A stretch of DNA of 19,583 bases from Chelatococcus sp. (GTDB lineage Bacteria; Pseudomonadota; Alphaproteobacteria; Rhizobiales; Beijerinckiaceae). Each line of letters opens with the position of its first letter. The first letter of the stretch is position 1. The DNA is taken from the NCBI GenBank assembly GCA_003248805.1, contig QFQY01000074.1:1-19583 (forward strand). Reading direction: 5' to 3'. The position numbers were made by a program, and so were the translations under genes. Below, in pieces: positions 1 through 7,030 of the stretch. The notes beneath the pieces are model-generated. The model saw only the letters and a program-made list of their open reading frames with translations. It had not been told where the DNA came from and searched no databases.

Positions 1-77
1 CGCTCACACCTTCTTCTCTGCCATCTGCATTGCAGCAGCCGTCATCTTCTGGCTCTGAGCAATGAGTCCTGAGCCTA
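1..77 (+). mobile_element. Right end of an IS5-family-like insertion sequence (partial)
   Basis: The window opens inside an insertion sequence. An 18-codon transposase tail ends at 58. It is followed by the terminal sequence CAATGAGTCCTGAGCC (60-75) and then TA (76-77) within a CTAG. Read inward, the end is GGCTCAGGACTCATTG, which resembles terminal repeats I recall from alphaproteobacterial IS5-family elements. The other end lies outside the window, so neither the terminal repeat nor the TA duplication can be confirmed. The end differs from that of the element at the right edge, so the two are not copies of one IS. Confidence 0.6.
2..58 (+). CDS. Transposase C-terminal fragment (IS5-family-like)
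   Basis: Reading from base 2, the last 18 codons give AHTFFSAICIAAAVIFWL followed by TGA at 56-58. A short hydrophobic tail of this kind (His-Thr-Phe-Phe-Ser-Ala-Ile, then an Ala-rich stretch ending Phe-Trp-Leu) is what I recognise from the C-terminus of IS5-family DDE transposases. The rest of the gene is upstream of the window. The call rests on 18 residues plus the adjoining element end. It is partial because of the window edge, not because a break is visible. Confidence 0.55.
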   Translation, partial: AHTFFSAICIAAAVIFWL

Positions 78-127
78 GGGGCTATTCACTGCATAGGCAT
101 GTCCTGAAGTTCGCGTTCGATCGTCGG

Positions 128-1282
128 TCAGTCAAACTCTTTGCGGAACTTGTCGCTGGCGACCGTCTCGGTCCGGAATCTCCCGATCGAGAACGGTTCG
201 AGTGGCGTCGGCGTCGACCCGTCGAGGATCATCTCGCTAAGGCACAGGCCGACGCCCGGGCCGATCTGGAAACCGTGTCCGCAAAAGCCGAAGGCGTGGA
301 AGAGGCCGGGCGCGGTCAGGCTCGGCCCGATCACCGGGATCATGTCGGGCAGATAGCCCTCGATGCCGGACCAGACGCGGATGACATGGCCATGCGCCAG
401 CGCCGGCACGACCCGCGCCAGCGCGCGCATCGCCGCCAGCGTCTTGACCGGCGGCACCGGGGCGCGGTTTGCCGTCGCGTCCGCCGCAGTGCGCGGATAG
501 CCGGCGAGGATGACGTTGCCGCGCTCGGTCTGCCTGGCGATGACGGAGCCGTCGATCGTCTGGAGCGAGGGCGTGAACAGCGGGGGCAGGGGCTCAGTGA
601 CGAATTGCGGCGGCCCTGCTGCGAAGACTGGTGCGGTCTCGCCGAAGCACGAGGCCATCTCGACCGCCCAGGCGCCGGCCGCATTGACGAGCGACCCGCA
701 GGCCAGCTCGTCGCCCTGGGCGGTGCGGATGACGAAGCCCGAGCCCTGCTGCGAGACGGTGCTGACCCGCGTGTTCTCCCGGATGTCGACGCCGCAGCGC
801 TGGGCGGCGCGCCCCACGGCGGGCGTGGCCAGACGGGGATTGGCCGTGGCGTCACGCGCCGAGAAGGTCGCGGCCAGGGTGGCGGGGCCCAGCCAGGGAA
901 AGCGCCGGCGCAGCTCGGCAGGATCGAGCCGCTCGATTGCCAGGCCGTGGGACTCCGAGACCTGCGCATAGCCTTCGAGTTTCGCCTGCTCATCGTCGTC
1001 GAATGCGCAGTAGAGATGGCCGGTCTGCGCGAACTCGCAGCCCTCGCCGATCAGCGCCTCGAAATCCTCCCACAGCGCATGCGAGCGCAACGATAGCGGA
1101 TATTGGCCGGGGAAACGGCCCTGGAGCCTGAGATTGCCGAAATTCGTGCCGCTCGACTGCGCCCCGACTGTTCCTCTCTCGAAGAGCACGACGCGCTGCC
1201 CGCGACGGGCCAGGAAGAAGGCGGCCCAGGCGCCGATCAGCCCGCCCCCGATGATTGCGACGTCCGCCACGGCGCGGGTCAT
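128..1282 (-). CDS. DadA-like FAD-dependent oxidoreductase, catalytic subunit of a three-subunit dehydrogenase (HcnC/OoxB-like)
   Basis: This 384-residue protein belongs to the DAO/glycine oxidase superfamily. The N-terminal FAD-binding beta-alpha-beta has the GGGLIG dinucleotide motif at residues 12-17, and the C-terminal part (IRVWSGIEGYLPDMIPVIGP, then FCGHGFQIGPGVG) is typical of the FAD-capping end of DadA/SolA relatives. The reading frame stays open further upstream, but ATG at 1282 is preferred. It begins directly before the Rossmann strand and overlaps the stop of the upstream gene as ATGA (1279-1282), implying translational coupling. Known three-subunit relatives (hydrogen cyanide synthase, opine oxidases, D-hydroxyproline dehydrogenase) oxidise a C-N bond of an amino or imino acid and pass electrons through Fe-S partners. 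The substrate here is unknown. It is the last gene of the minus-strand operon and ends about 50 bp from the left IS end. Confidence 0.85.
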   Translation of the reverse strand: MTRAVADVAIIGGGLIGAWAAFFLARRGQRVVLFERGTVGAQSSGTNFGNLRLQGRFPGQYPLSLRSHALWEDFEALIGEGCEFAQTGHLYCAFDDDEQAKLEGYAQVSESHGLAIERLDPAELRRRFPWLGPATLAATFSARDATANPRLATPAVGRAAQRCGVDIRENTRVSTVSQQGSGFVIRTAQGDELACGSLVNAAGAWAVEMASCFGETAPVFAAGPPQFVTEPLPPLFTPSLQTIDGSVIARQTERGNVILAGYPRTAADATANRAPVPPVKTLAAMRALARVVPALAHGHVIRVWSGIEGYLPDMIPVIGPSLTAPGLFHAFGFCGHGFQIGPGVGLCLSEMILDGSTPTPLEPFSIGRFRTETVASDKFRKEFD

Positions 1283-2646
1283 GGCGTGGGGTCCGATGCA
1301 GTCGAAAGCGCGACAGGTTTGACCGGTGCCTGGCCGCGCAGGCGCCCGGCCGTGGCACCGTCCTGGCCGGAAGCTCCGGCGACGATTTCCTGGAGAGCGG
1401 GCCCGCAGACGCGGCCCTGGCAGCGTCCCATGCCGCAGCGCGTCATCGCCTTGACGCGGTTGACCTCGACCGGACCGAGCGCCTGCGCCATGGCTGCGCG
1501 CACGGCGCCGATCGTGACGGATTCGCAGCGGCATAACAGCGTCTCGTCGGGCAGGGCCCGGATCTGTGAGACCGGCCAGGCAAAGGCCCGCGCGAGGCTG
1601 CGCTGGAAGCGGCGCAGCCTCGCCACCTTGCGCGTCAGCGTCCGGATCGCCGCCGCGGCGGGTGGTGCGCCGAGATCGGCCAGGATCGCATGGGCGGCAA
1701 GCGCGCCGCTGGCCTCGGCCGCATCGGCGCCGCCGATGCTGGCGCCATCCCCGGCAAGATAGAGGCCTGGGCGCGCCCGGCCGAAGGCATCCGTCTCCGG
1801 CAGGAAGAGCCGGAACGACTCGTCATAGGCGAAGCGGACCCCTGCCAGGTCGGCGAGCTGGGTTTCGGGCTTGAGGCCGTAGCCCAGCGCCACCGCGTCG
1901 CAGGAGAAGCGGCGTTCGCGCCCCGCCGCATCGCGCAGCACCAGGGACTGGACATGGCCGTCCCCCTCGATCGCGAGCGGGGTGACGCCGTGCAGCAATG
2001 GAGTGCCGGCGCGCAGCGTGTCGGCCATGCCGCCAAGTCCGCGCAGCAGCGTCCGCGGCGAGGCCAGAAGGCCCGGCAGCGCCCTTGCCTTGGCCGCGAG
2101 GCCCGTCGTGTCCGCGATGACGGCGACCGTGCCGCCCATCTGCCGATACTGCTTGGCCGCGAGCAGGAGCAGGGGCGAGGAGCCGAGGAAGGCGACGCGT
2201 CGTCCGATCAGGCAGCCCTGGTCCTTGAGCGCGACCTGCGCGCCGCCCAGGGTGAAGACACCCGGCAGGGTCCAGCCCGGCAGCGGTGCCACCCGGTCCA
2301 TGGCGCCTGTCGCCAGCAGCAGCCGGTCGGTCTCGATCGTCTCCGCCCGCCCGTCATGCAGCAGATGGAGCGTGCGCCCCTCGATCGCCCAGACCAGCGT
2401 GCGCGGGCGGTAGTCGATGCGCTCTGCCAAAGCGGCGAAGCGGCGGTGCAGCGCCTCGTAGCGGCCCGCCTCGCCGCCCATCAGAGCGTGCATGTCGAGC
2501 GCGAGATCGGGCGAGGGGCGGCGATAACCCTGCCCGCCGGCGCGCTCGCCCTCGTCGATCAGGGCGGGCCTGTGTCCGTGGCTGCAGAGCAGTTCGGCCG
2601 CCGCGATGCCGGCCGGCCCGGCCCCGACGATGACAATGCTACTCAT
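1279..2646 (-). CDS. FAD/NAD(P)-binding oxidoreductase with C-terminal BFD-type [2Fe-2S] domain (HcnB/OoxA-like)
   Basis: This 455-residue protein is a pyridine-nucleotide-disulfide-type flavoprotein. GAGPAG at residues 8-13 is the first dinucleotide motif, and the ATGAMDRV segment and the C-terminal LYLAGDGASIGG motif are typical of the fold. A C-terminal bacterioferritin-associated-ferredoxin-like domain carries Cys372-x-Cys374 and Cys404-x4-Cys409, expected [2Fe-2S] ligands, with an extra Cys414. This architecture matches the alpha subunits of opine oxidase and hydrogen cyanide synthase. The gene overlaps both neighbours by ATGA (2643-2646 upstream, 1279-1282 downstream), so the three subunits are probably made together. 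It should accept electrons from the DadA-like subunit. The exact amine substrate cannot be read from the sequence. Confidence 0.87.
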   Translation of the reverse strand: MSSIVIVGAGPAGIAAAELLCSHGHRPALIDEGERAGGQGYRRPSPDLALDMHALMGGEAGRYEALHRRFAALAERIDYRPRTLVWAIEGRTLHLLHDGRAETIETDRLLLATGAMDRVAPLPGWTLPGVFTLGGAQVALKDQGCLIGRRVAFLGSSPLLLLAAKQYRQMGGTVAVIADTTGLAAKARALPGLLASPRTLLRGLGGMADTLRAGTPLLHGVTPLAIEGDGHVQSLVLRDAAGRERRFSCDAVALGYGLKPETQLADLAGVRFAYDESFRLFLPETDAFGRARPGLYLAGDGASIGGADAAEASGALAAHAILADLGAPPAAAAIRTLTRKVARLRRFQRSLARAFAWPVSQIRALPDETLLCRCESVTIGAVRAAMAQALGPVEVNRVKAMTRCGMGRCQGRVCGPALQEIVAGASGQDGATAGRLRGQAPVKPVALSTASDPTP

Positions 2647-2963
2647 GGGCGCAGCTGCTCATGGGCGGCGGCCGGGGGCTGGCTGGCGAGGATCATGCCG
2701 TCCGCGACCGGCGTCGTGCAGGCGCGCAACCGGCCGCCATGCGCGCTCCATACCCAGCAATCCTGGCAGGCGCCCATCAGGCAGAAGCCCGAGCGCGGCT
2801 CGCTCCCGAATTCGTGGCGGCGCAGGAGCAGGCCGTGGGTCAGCAGGACGGCCAGAATGCTGTCGCCCTCGGTTGCGGCCAGGGCCACGCCGTCGAAACG
2901 TACCGCGACCGGCTTACCGCGACGCGTGGCGACGCGCATGAACTGGGCGCGCTCAGCCCTCAT
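2643..2963 (-). CDS. Ferredoxin-like (2Fe-2S)-binding small subunit (HcnA-like)
   Basis: This 106-residue protein has Cys61-x4-Cys66-x2-Cys69-x12-Cys82, the plant-type [2Fe-2S] ferredoxin ligand pattern, in the context GFCLMGACQDCWVW. It is the electron-transfer small subunit of the dehydrogenase and the first gene of the operon; its stop overlaps the next start by ATGA. The start is a choice between ATG at 2975, ATG at 2963 and a TTG at 2984. I prefer 2963: GGA lies 7 bases upstream, and this leaves the palindromic operator (2977-2991) entirely in the leader, as for the other operons here. Starting at 2975 would add only four residues. Confidence 0.82.
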   Translation of the reverse strand: MRAERAQFMRVATRRGKPVAVRFDGVALAATEGDSILAVLLTHGLLLRRHEFGSEPRSGFCLMGACQDCWVWSAHGGRLRACTTPVADGMILASQPPAAAHEQLRP

Positions 2964-2976
2964 GGCATGATCCATA

Positions 2977-2991
2977 TATCGCAATGCGATA
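2977..2991. promoter_or_regulatory. Operator A: perfect inverted repeat upstream of the dehydrogenase operon
   Basis: TATCGCA-A-TGCGATA is a perfect 7-1-7 inverted repeat, 13 bp upstream of the preferred start of the ferredoxin-like subunit. It closely matches the site between the first IclR gene and the crotonase operon (3996-4012; the left half TATCGCA is identical), so the first IclR protein is the obvious candidate to bind it. A TTGACA box on the minus strand lies at 3028-3033, 36 bp upstream, in the context CTTGACAGCTC, which is shared with the promoter at 13204-13209. No well-spaced -10 element is evident. Confidence 0.7.
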
Positions 2992-3070
2992 GTTTCATGC
3001 GTATATTGGTAGGGCGACCGGTGGAGCTGTCAAGCGATGCAGGCATGCCGGGTCATGTCCGGCGGGCGGA

Positions 3071-3913
3071 TCAGACTCGCGAGATCGCGTGGGCGGCGGC
3101 GATGATCAGGGATGAGAAGCGGGCAACGACCTCCTCGCGGGTGTAGCGCGAGCAGGAGACCGCGACGTTGACCGCCCCTTCCGGACGGCCGCGATGGTCG
3201 AGGATCGGCGCGGCGATCGAGGCGTCGCCGAGATAGACCTCCTCGAAGGCGGTGGCGTAGCCCTGCGCCGCCGCTTGCCGGATTTTCTCGCGCAGCGCAT
3301 CGCGCTGCCAGACGGTGGAGGGCGTATGGGCCTTGAGGTCGGAGGCGTCGATCACCGCCATCGCCTCGTCCTCCGGCAGGCGCGACAGCATCGCGATGCC
3401 GGGCGCGGTGCAGTAGGCCGGCATGCGCGTGCCGATGATGACGTCGGTGTTGAGGACGTGGCGGCTGAGGAAACGTGAGACGAAGATGATCTCCGGCCCC
3501 TCGCGCATCGTCAGGTTGACGGTCTCCTCGGTCGCCTTGCTGAGGTGCATCAGATAAGGCATCGCCCGGTCGACGAGGCGGCTGCTGCGGATGAAGTGAT
3601 AGCCGAGATCGAGCGTCTTGGCCGTGAGTTCGAAGCGCCTGGTCTCAGTGTCCTTGTGGAGATAGCCGAGCTGCGTCAGCGTATGGGTGAAACGCTGGGC
3701 AGCGCTGAGATCCATCCCCGTTTCTGAGGCGACCTGGGAAAGATTGAGCGTCTGATGCTGGCGGCCGAAGGCCGAGAGCACGCGGAAAGCCTTCTCCACC
3801 GAGTTGACCATCAGCGCGCTGGACTTGCCGCCCTTGTCGCTTTTGCCGCCCTTGTTGTGCGCAGGCTGCTCGCTCTTGAGGCTGGCGCCGCTGCGCTCGC
3901 TCGTCTCGGACAT
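3071..3913 (-). CDS. IclR-family transcriptional regulator 1
   Basis: This 280-residue protein has an N-terminal winged helix-turn-helix (about residues 38-100; LNLSQVASETGMDLSAAQRF covers the first helices and recognition helix) and a C-terminal IclR effector domain ending near residue 278. ATG at 3913 is chosen over an upstream TTG because GGAG lies 8 bases before it and the upstream codons look non-coding. The first 35 residues form an unusual polar tail with the repeat KGGKSDKGGKS, absent from the second regulator. The gene is divergent from the crotonase/Pot operon and co-directional with the dehydrogenase operon. Both have a TATCGCA-type palindrome upstream, so this protein likely controls both. 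The effector is unknown. Confidence 0.9.
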   Translation of the reverse strand: MSETSERSGASLKSEQPAHNKGGKSDKGGKSSALMVNSVEKAFRVLSAFGRQHQTLNLSQVASETGMDLSAAQRFTHTLTQLGYLHKDTETRRFELTAKTLDLGYHFIRSSRLVDRAMPYLMHLSKATEETVNLTMREGPEIIFVSRFLSRHVLNTDVIIGTRMPAYCTAPGIAMLSRLPEDEAMAVIDASDLKAHTPSTVWQRDALREKIRQAAAQGYATAFEEVYLGDASIAAPILDHRGRPEGAVNVAVSCSRYTREEVVARFSSLIIAAAHAISRV

Positions 3914-3955
3914 CGATGGTTCTCCTGCGGGGATCAATGGCTGCGACCAGCGGCC

Positions 3956-4012
3956 TTGACAAGATCAGGCATTCCCGTCGATCATTCAATATAACTTATC
4001 GCATATCGATAA
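3956..4012 (+). promoter_or_regulatory. Promoter region and operator B of the crotonase/Pot operon
   Basis: TTATCGCATATCGATAA (3996-4012) is an imperfect inverted repeat. Its left half TATCGCA is identical to operator A, and the right half differs at two positions. It lies 19 bp before the crotonase start and in the 118-bp gap shared with the divergent IclR gene, so it may serve both directions. TTGACA (3956-3961) lies 34 bp upstream. TATAAC (3990-3995) directly abuts the palindrome and looks like a -10, but 28 bp separate it from the TTGACA, so the exact -35/-10 pair is uncertain. Confidence 0.6.
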
Positions 4013-4031
4013 AAATGTATCGGAGAGTGCC

Positions 4032-4805
4032 ATGAAGGACTTCATCCTCAGCGAGGTGCGCGGCCCGGTCGGGATCCTGACCCTGAACCGCCCCGACAAG
4101 CTGAACGCCTGGAACGCGCCGATGCGGGCCCGCCTCGTCGAGGCGCTGGACGAGCTGGAGGCCGACGCGGCCGTGCGCGCCATCATCCTCACCGGTGCGG
4201 GCGACCGCGCCTTCGGCGCCGGGCAGGATCTCAACGAGACCAAGACCTTCGATCCCGACCGCGCCGAGCTGTGGATCGGCGAGTGGGAGCGCATGTATGA
4301 CCGGATCCGCTCGCTCTCGAAGCCGATCATCGCGGCGCTCAACGGCGTCGCGGCGGGCTCGGCCTTCCAGGTGTCGCTGCTCTGCGACCTGCGCATCGGC
4401 CATCCCGGCGTCACCATGGGCCAGCCCGAGATCAACTCCGGCATTGCCTCGACCACCGGCCCCTGGATCATGCGCGAGCTAATCGGGCTCGGCCGCACCA
4501 TTGACCTGACGCTGACCGGGCGGATGATGGATGCCGAGGAATGCTTCCGCATCGGCGTAATCAACCGTCTGGTGCCGCAGGAGAAGGTGAGGGAGGCCGC
4601 GCTCGAGCTCGCCACCGAGCTTGCCGGCAAGCCGCCCGTCGCGATGCGCCTCAACCGCGCCCGCTTCCGAGAGGTCACCGAGGCCGGCTTCCGCGATTGC
4701 CTCGCCGCCGGCATCCGCAACCAGCGCGAGGCCTACGCCACCGGCGAGCCGGCGCGGATGATGGAGGAATTCCTCGCCAAGCGCGCCGCCAAGAAGAGCG
4801 CCTGA
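4032..4805 (+). CDS. Enoyl-CoA hydratase/isomerase family protein (crotonase 1)
   Basis: This 257-residue protein has the length and layout of the crotonase fold. The acyl-CoA region is FGAGQDL (61-67), the oxyanion-hole helix starts at NGVAAGS (104-110), and GQPEINSG follows (130-137). Of the two catalytic glutamates of classical hydratases, the one in GQPEI is present (Glu133), while the one in the GGGCE/GGGFE position is Gln113. This weakens the case for a plain hydratase and allows an isomerase, racemase-like or other crotonase reaction. A good ribosome site (GGAG, 6 bases upstream) fixes the start. It is the first gene of the plus-strand operon and lies directly behind operator B. Confidence 0.88.
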   Translation: MKDFILSEVRGPVGILTLNRPDKLNAWNAPMRARLVEALDELEADAAVRAIILTGAGDRAFGAGQDLNETKTFDPDRAELWIGEWERMYDRIRSLSKPIIAALNGVAAGSAFQVSLLCDLRIGHPGVTMGQPEINSGIASTTGPWIMRELIGLGRTIDLTLTGRMMDAEECFRIGVINRLVPQEKVREAALELATELAGKPPVAMRLNRARFREVTEAGFRDCLAAGIRNQREAYATGEPARMMEEFLAKRAAKKSA

Positions 4806-4863
4806 GGCGAGACGACCGGACGACCACGGGGAAATGCGGAAAACCGCTGAACGGGGGAGAACG

Positions 4864-5934
4864 ATGACCAGCAGCATCATGAACGGGCCTAACCGGCGCC
4901 ACCTCCTGCAACTGGCTGGCGGCGTCGCCGCCGGGGCGATGGTGGGGCCGGCTCTGATCGGGCGGGCCAGCGCCGCGACGCAGATCATCGTGGCCGATCC
5001 GGGCGGCCCCTTCGGCCCGGCCTTCCGCAAGGCCTTCTACGACCCCTTCGAGAAGGCGACCGGCAACAAGGTCGTCAACGTCGCCCGCGAGGCCGAGCCG
5101 ACCGCGCAGTTCAAGGCGATGGTCGAGACCAAGTCCTACACCTGGGACGTCTGCACGCTGACGCTCTCGGCCCGCGACATCCTCGCGGGCCAGGGTCTGC
5201 TCGACCCGATCGGCTTCAGCCATGCCGACGTGCCCAAGCTGATGCCGGAGGCGATCTCGCCGCTCTACATGGGCACGGATGTCTATTCGACCGTCTTCGC
5301 CTACCGCACCGACCGCGTGAAGACCGCGCCGACGAGCTGGGCCGACTTCTTCAATGTGGAAAAATTCCCGGGCCGCCGCGCGCTGCGCAAGAACCCGATC
5401 GACACGCTCGAGCAGGCGCTGCTCGCCGATGGCGTGCCGCTGGACAAGCTCTACCCGCTCGATGTCGACCGCGCCTTCAAGGTCCTCGACAAGATCAAGC
5501 CGCATGTCGCGGTCTGGTGGACCGGCGGCGCCCAGTCGACGCAGCTGCTCCAGAGCGGCGAGGTCGACATGCTGCCGGGCTGGAACGCCCGCCTGCAGGC
5601 GGCGATCGACGGCGGCACGCCGGCGAAGATCGTCTGGAATCAGGGCCTCTACTCGATCGAGGGCTGGGGCCTTCCCAAGGGGGGGCCGAAGGCCGATGTG
5701 GCGCGCCAGTTCGTGCGCTTCTGCTCGGATCCGAAGGCCCAGGCGCTGTACACCGAGATCCTGGCCTATGGCCCGACCAATCTCGATGCCTACCAGACGA
5801 TTTCCGCCGAGCGGGCCAAGGTTCTGCCGACCTCGCCGGAGAATCTCAAACAGATGGCGATCGCCGACGAAGCGTGGTGGAGCGCCAACCGGGCCAAGGT
5901 CTCGGAGCGCTTCAACTCCTGGTTGCTGACCTGA
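4864..5934 (+). CDS. PotD-like ABC transporter substrate-binding protein, Tat-exported
   Basis: This 356-residue extracellular solute-binding protein is of family 1, resembling spermidine/putrescine-type (PotD/PotF) receptors. A twin-arginine signal is visible: NRRHLLQLAGG (10-20), a hydrophobic Ala/Gly stretch, and a probable cut after ASA (residue 37). The mature protein begins TQIIVADPGGPFGPAFRKAF. The frame opens earlier, but ATG at 4864 has GGGGGAG just upstream and places the signal peptide correctly. The gene is followed 4 bp later by its ATPase and then by the fused permease. Relatives bind polyamines or other small organic cations and acids. The ligand cannot be called; the adjacent ligase suggests a carboxylic acid. 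Confidence 0.88.
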   Translation: MTSSIMNGPNRRHLLQLAGGVAAGAMVGPALIGRASAATQIIVADPGGPFGPAFRKAFYDPFEKATGNKVVNVAREAEPTAQFKAMVETKSYTWDVCTLTLSARDILAGQGLLDPIGFSHADVPKLMPEAISPLYMGTDVYSTVFAYRTDRVKTAPTSWADFFNVEKFPGRRALRKNPIDTLEQALLADGVPLDKLYPLDVDRAFKVLDKIKPHVAVWWTGGAQSTQLLQSGEVDMLPGWNARLQAAIDGGTPAKIVWNQGLYSIEGWGLPKGGPKADVARQFVRFCSDPKAQALYTEILAYGPTNLDAYQTISAERAKVLPTSPENLKQMAIADEAWWSANRAKVSERFNSWLLT

Positions 5935-5938
5935 CGCA

Positions 5939-7030
5939 ATGACGACGGGGACCGACACGCCAAGCGCTGCGACGACGGGCCAACTCGCCGTCGCAGGCAA
6001 GCTCGTCATCGAGGGCCTGTGCAAGCGCTACGGCGCGACCACGGCCCTCGAGCCGAGTTCGCTCAGCGTCTCCGAGGGCGAGTTCCTGACCCTGCTGGGG
6101 CCTTCGGGCTCCGGCAAGACGACGCTGCTGCAATTGATCTGCGGCCTGGTCGAGGCGAGCGAGGGCAGGGTGGTGATCGACGGGCGCGACCAGTCGCACA
6201 GGCCGGTCCACCAGCGCGATATCGGCCTCGTCTTCCAGCATTACGCGCTGTTCCCGCATCTCACAGTTGCCGAGAACATCGCCTTTCCCTTGAAGATGCG
6301 CGGGCGCCCTTCTGCCGAGATAGGCCAGCGCGTCGAAGCCGCGCTGGCGATGGTCCATCTCGGCCATCTGGCGAAGCGCTTCCCGCGCGAACTCTCCGGG
6401 GGCCAGCAGCAGCGCGTCGCGCTCGCCCGCTGCTTCGTCTACCAGCCCTCGATCATCCTGATGGACGAACCGCTCGGCGCGCTCGACAAGAAGCTGCGCG
6501 AGCACATGCAGATCGAGATCAAGCGGCTGCACCGCGAGAGCGGCGCGACGATCGTCTATGTCACGCATGATCAGGAGGAGGCGCTGGCGCTCTCGGACCG
6601 GATCTGCCTGATGAACCACGCGAAGATCGAACAGCTCGGCACGCCGCGTGAGATCTATGAGCGGCCCCGCACCGCCTTTGCGGCCGACTTCATCGGCATC
6701 TCCAACATCTTCCGCGGCCGCTGGGACGGCAATGGTTCGCTCGAGACGGCGCATGGCCGCTTCGCCCTGCCGCAGAATGCCGGGAGCCCCGGCGCCGAGC
6801 CCGCGTTGGTGATCCGACCCGAACATCTGAAGATCGGCGCGCCCGACGGCAACGCCGTCACCGGCCGCGTCAGCGAGATCGTCTATGCCGGCTCCGAGAC
6901 GCGGGTCATCGCCACCCTCGGCGACGGCGGACAGCTCGTGCTGCGGCTCGGGCCCGACGACGCCGTGCCTGGTATCGATGAGCAGATCGTCGCCGGCTGG
7001 GCCCGCGACCGGGCGGTCCTCGTCGCATGA
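5939..7030 (+). CDS. ABC transporter ATP-binding protein, PotA-like
   Basis: This 363-residue importer ATPase energises uptake by the adjacent permease. Walker A is GPSGSGKT (54-61), the Q-loop is Gln100, the signature is LSGGQ (152-156), Walker B is IILMDE (172-177), and the switch histidine is His210 in VTHDQEEA. About 120 residues follow the nucleotide-binding domain and form a TOBE-type regulatory domain, as in PotA/FbpC/CysA-type subunits. The start lies 4 bp after the binding-protein stop with no clear ribosome site, so translation is probably coupled. The stop overlaps the permease start as ATGA (7027-7030). Confidence 0.93.
   Translation: MTTGTDTPSAATTGQLAVAGKLVIEGLCKRYGATTALEPSSLSVSEGEFLTLLGPSGSGKTTLLQLICGLVEASEGRVVIDGRDQSHRPVHQRDIGLVFQHYALFPHLTVAENIAFPLKMRGRPSAEIGQRVEAALAMVHLGHLAKRFPRELSGGQQQRVALARCFVYQPSIILMDEPLGALDKKLREHMQIEIKRLHRESGATIVYVTHDQEEALALSDRICLMNHAKIEQLGTPREIYERPRTAFAADFIGISNIFRGRWDGNGSLETAHGRFALPQNAGSPGAEPALVIRPEHLKIGAPDGNAVTGRVSEIVYAGSETRVIATLGDGGQLVLRLGPDDAVPGIDEQIVAGWARDRAVLVA

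Noticed and set aside
78..127. Possible small gene or site between the left IS end and the DadA-like gene
   Set aside because: Only 50 bp, with no motif, repeat or coding signal I can support.
1690..2970. Long plus-strand open frame opposite the FAD/BFD subunit and ferredoxin-like genes
   Set aside because: It has low-complexity Arg/Gln/Ala composition without motifs, opposite two well-supported genes.
4675..6024. Long minus-strand open frame antisense to crotonase 1 and the PotD-like gene
   Set aside because: It is Arg/Ala/Gly-rich with no recognisable motif and lies opposite two clear genes; long antisense frames are expected at this GC content.
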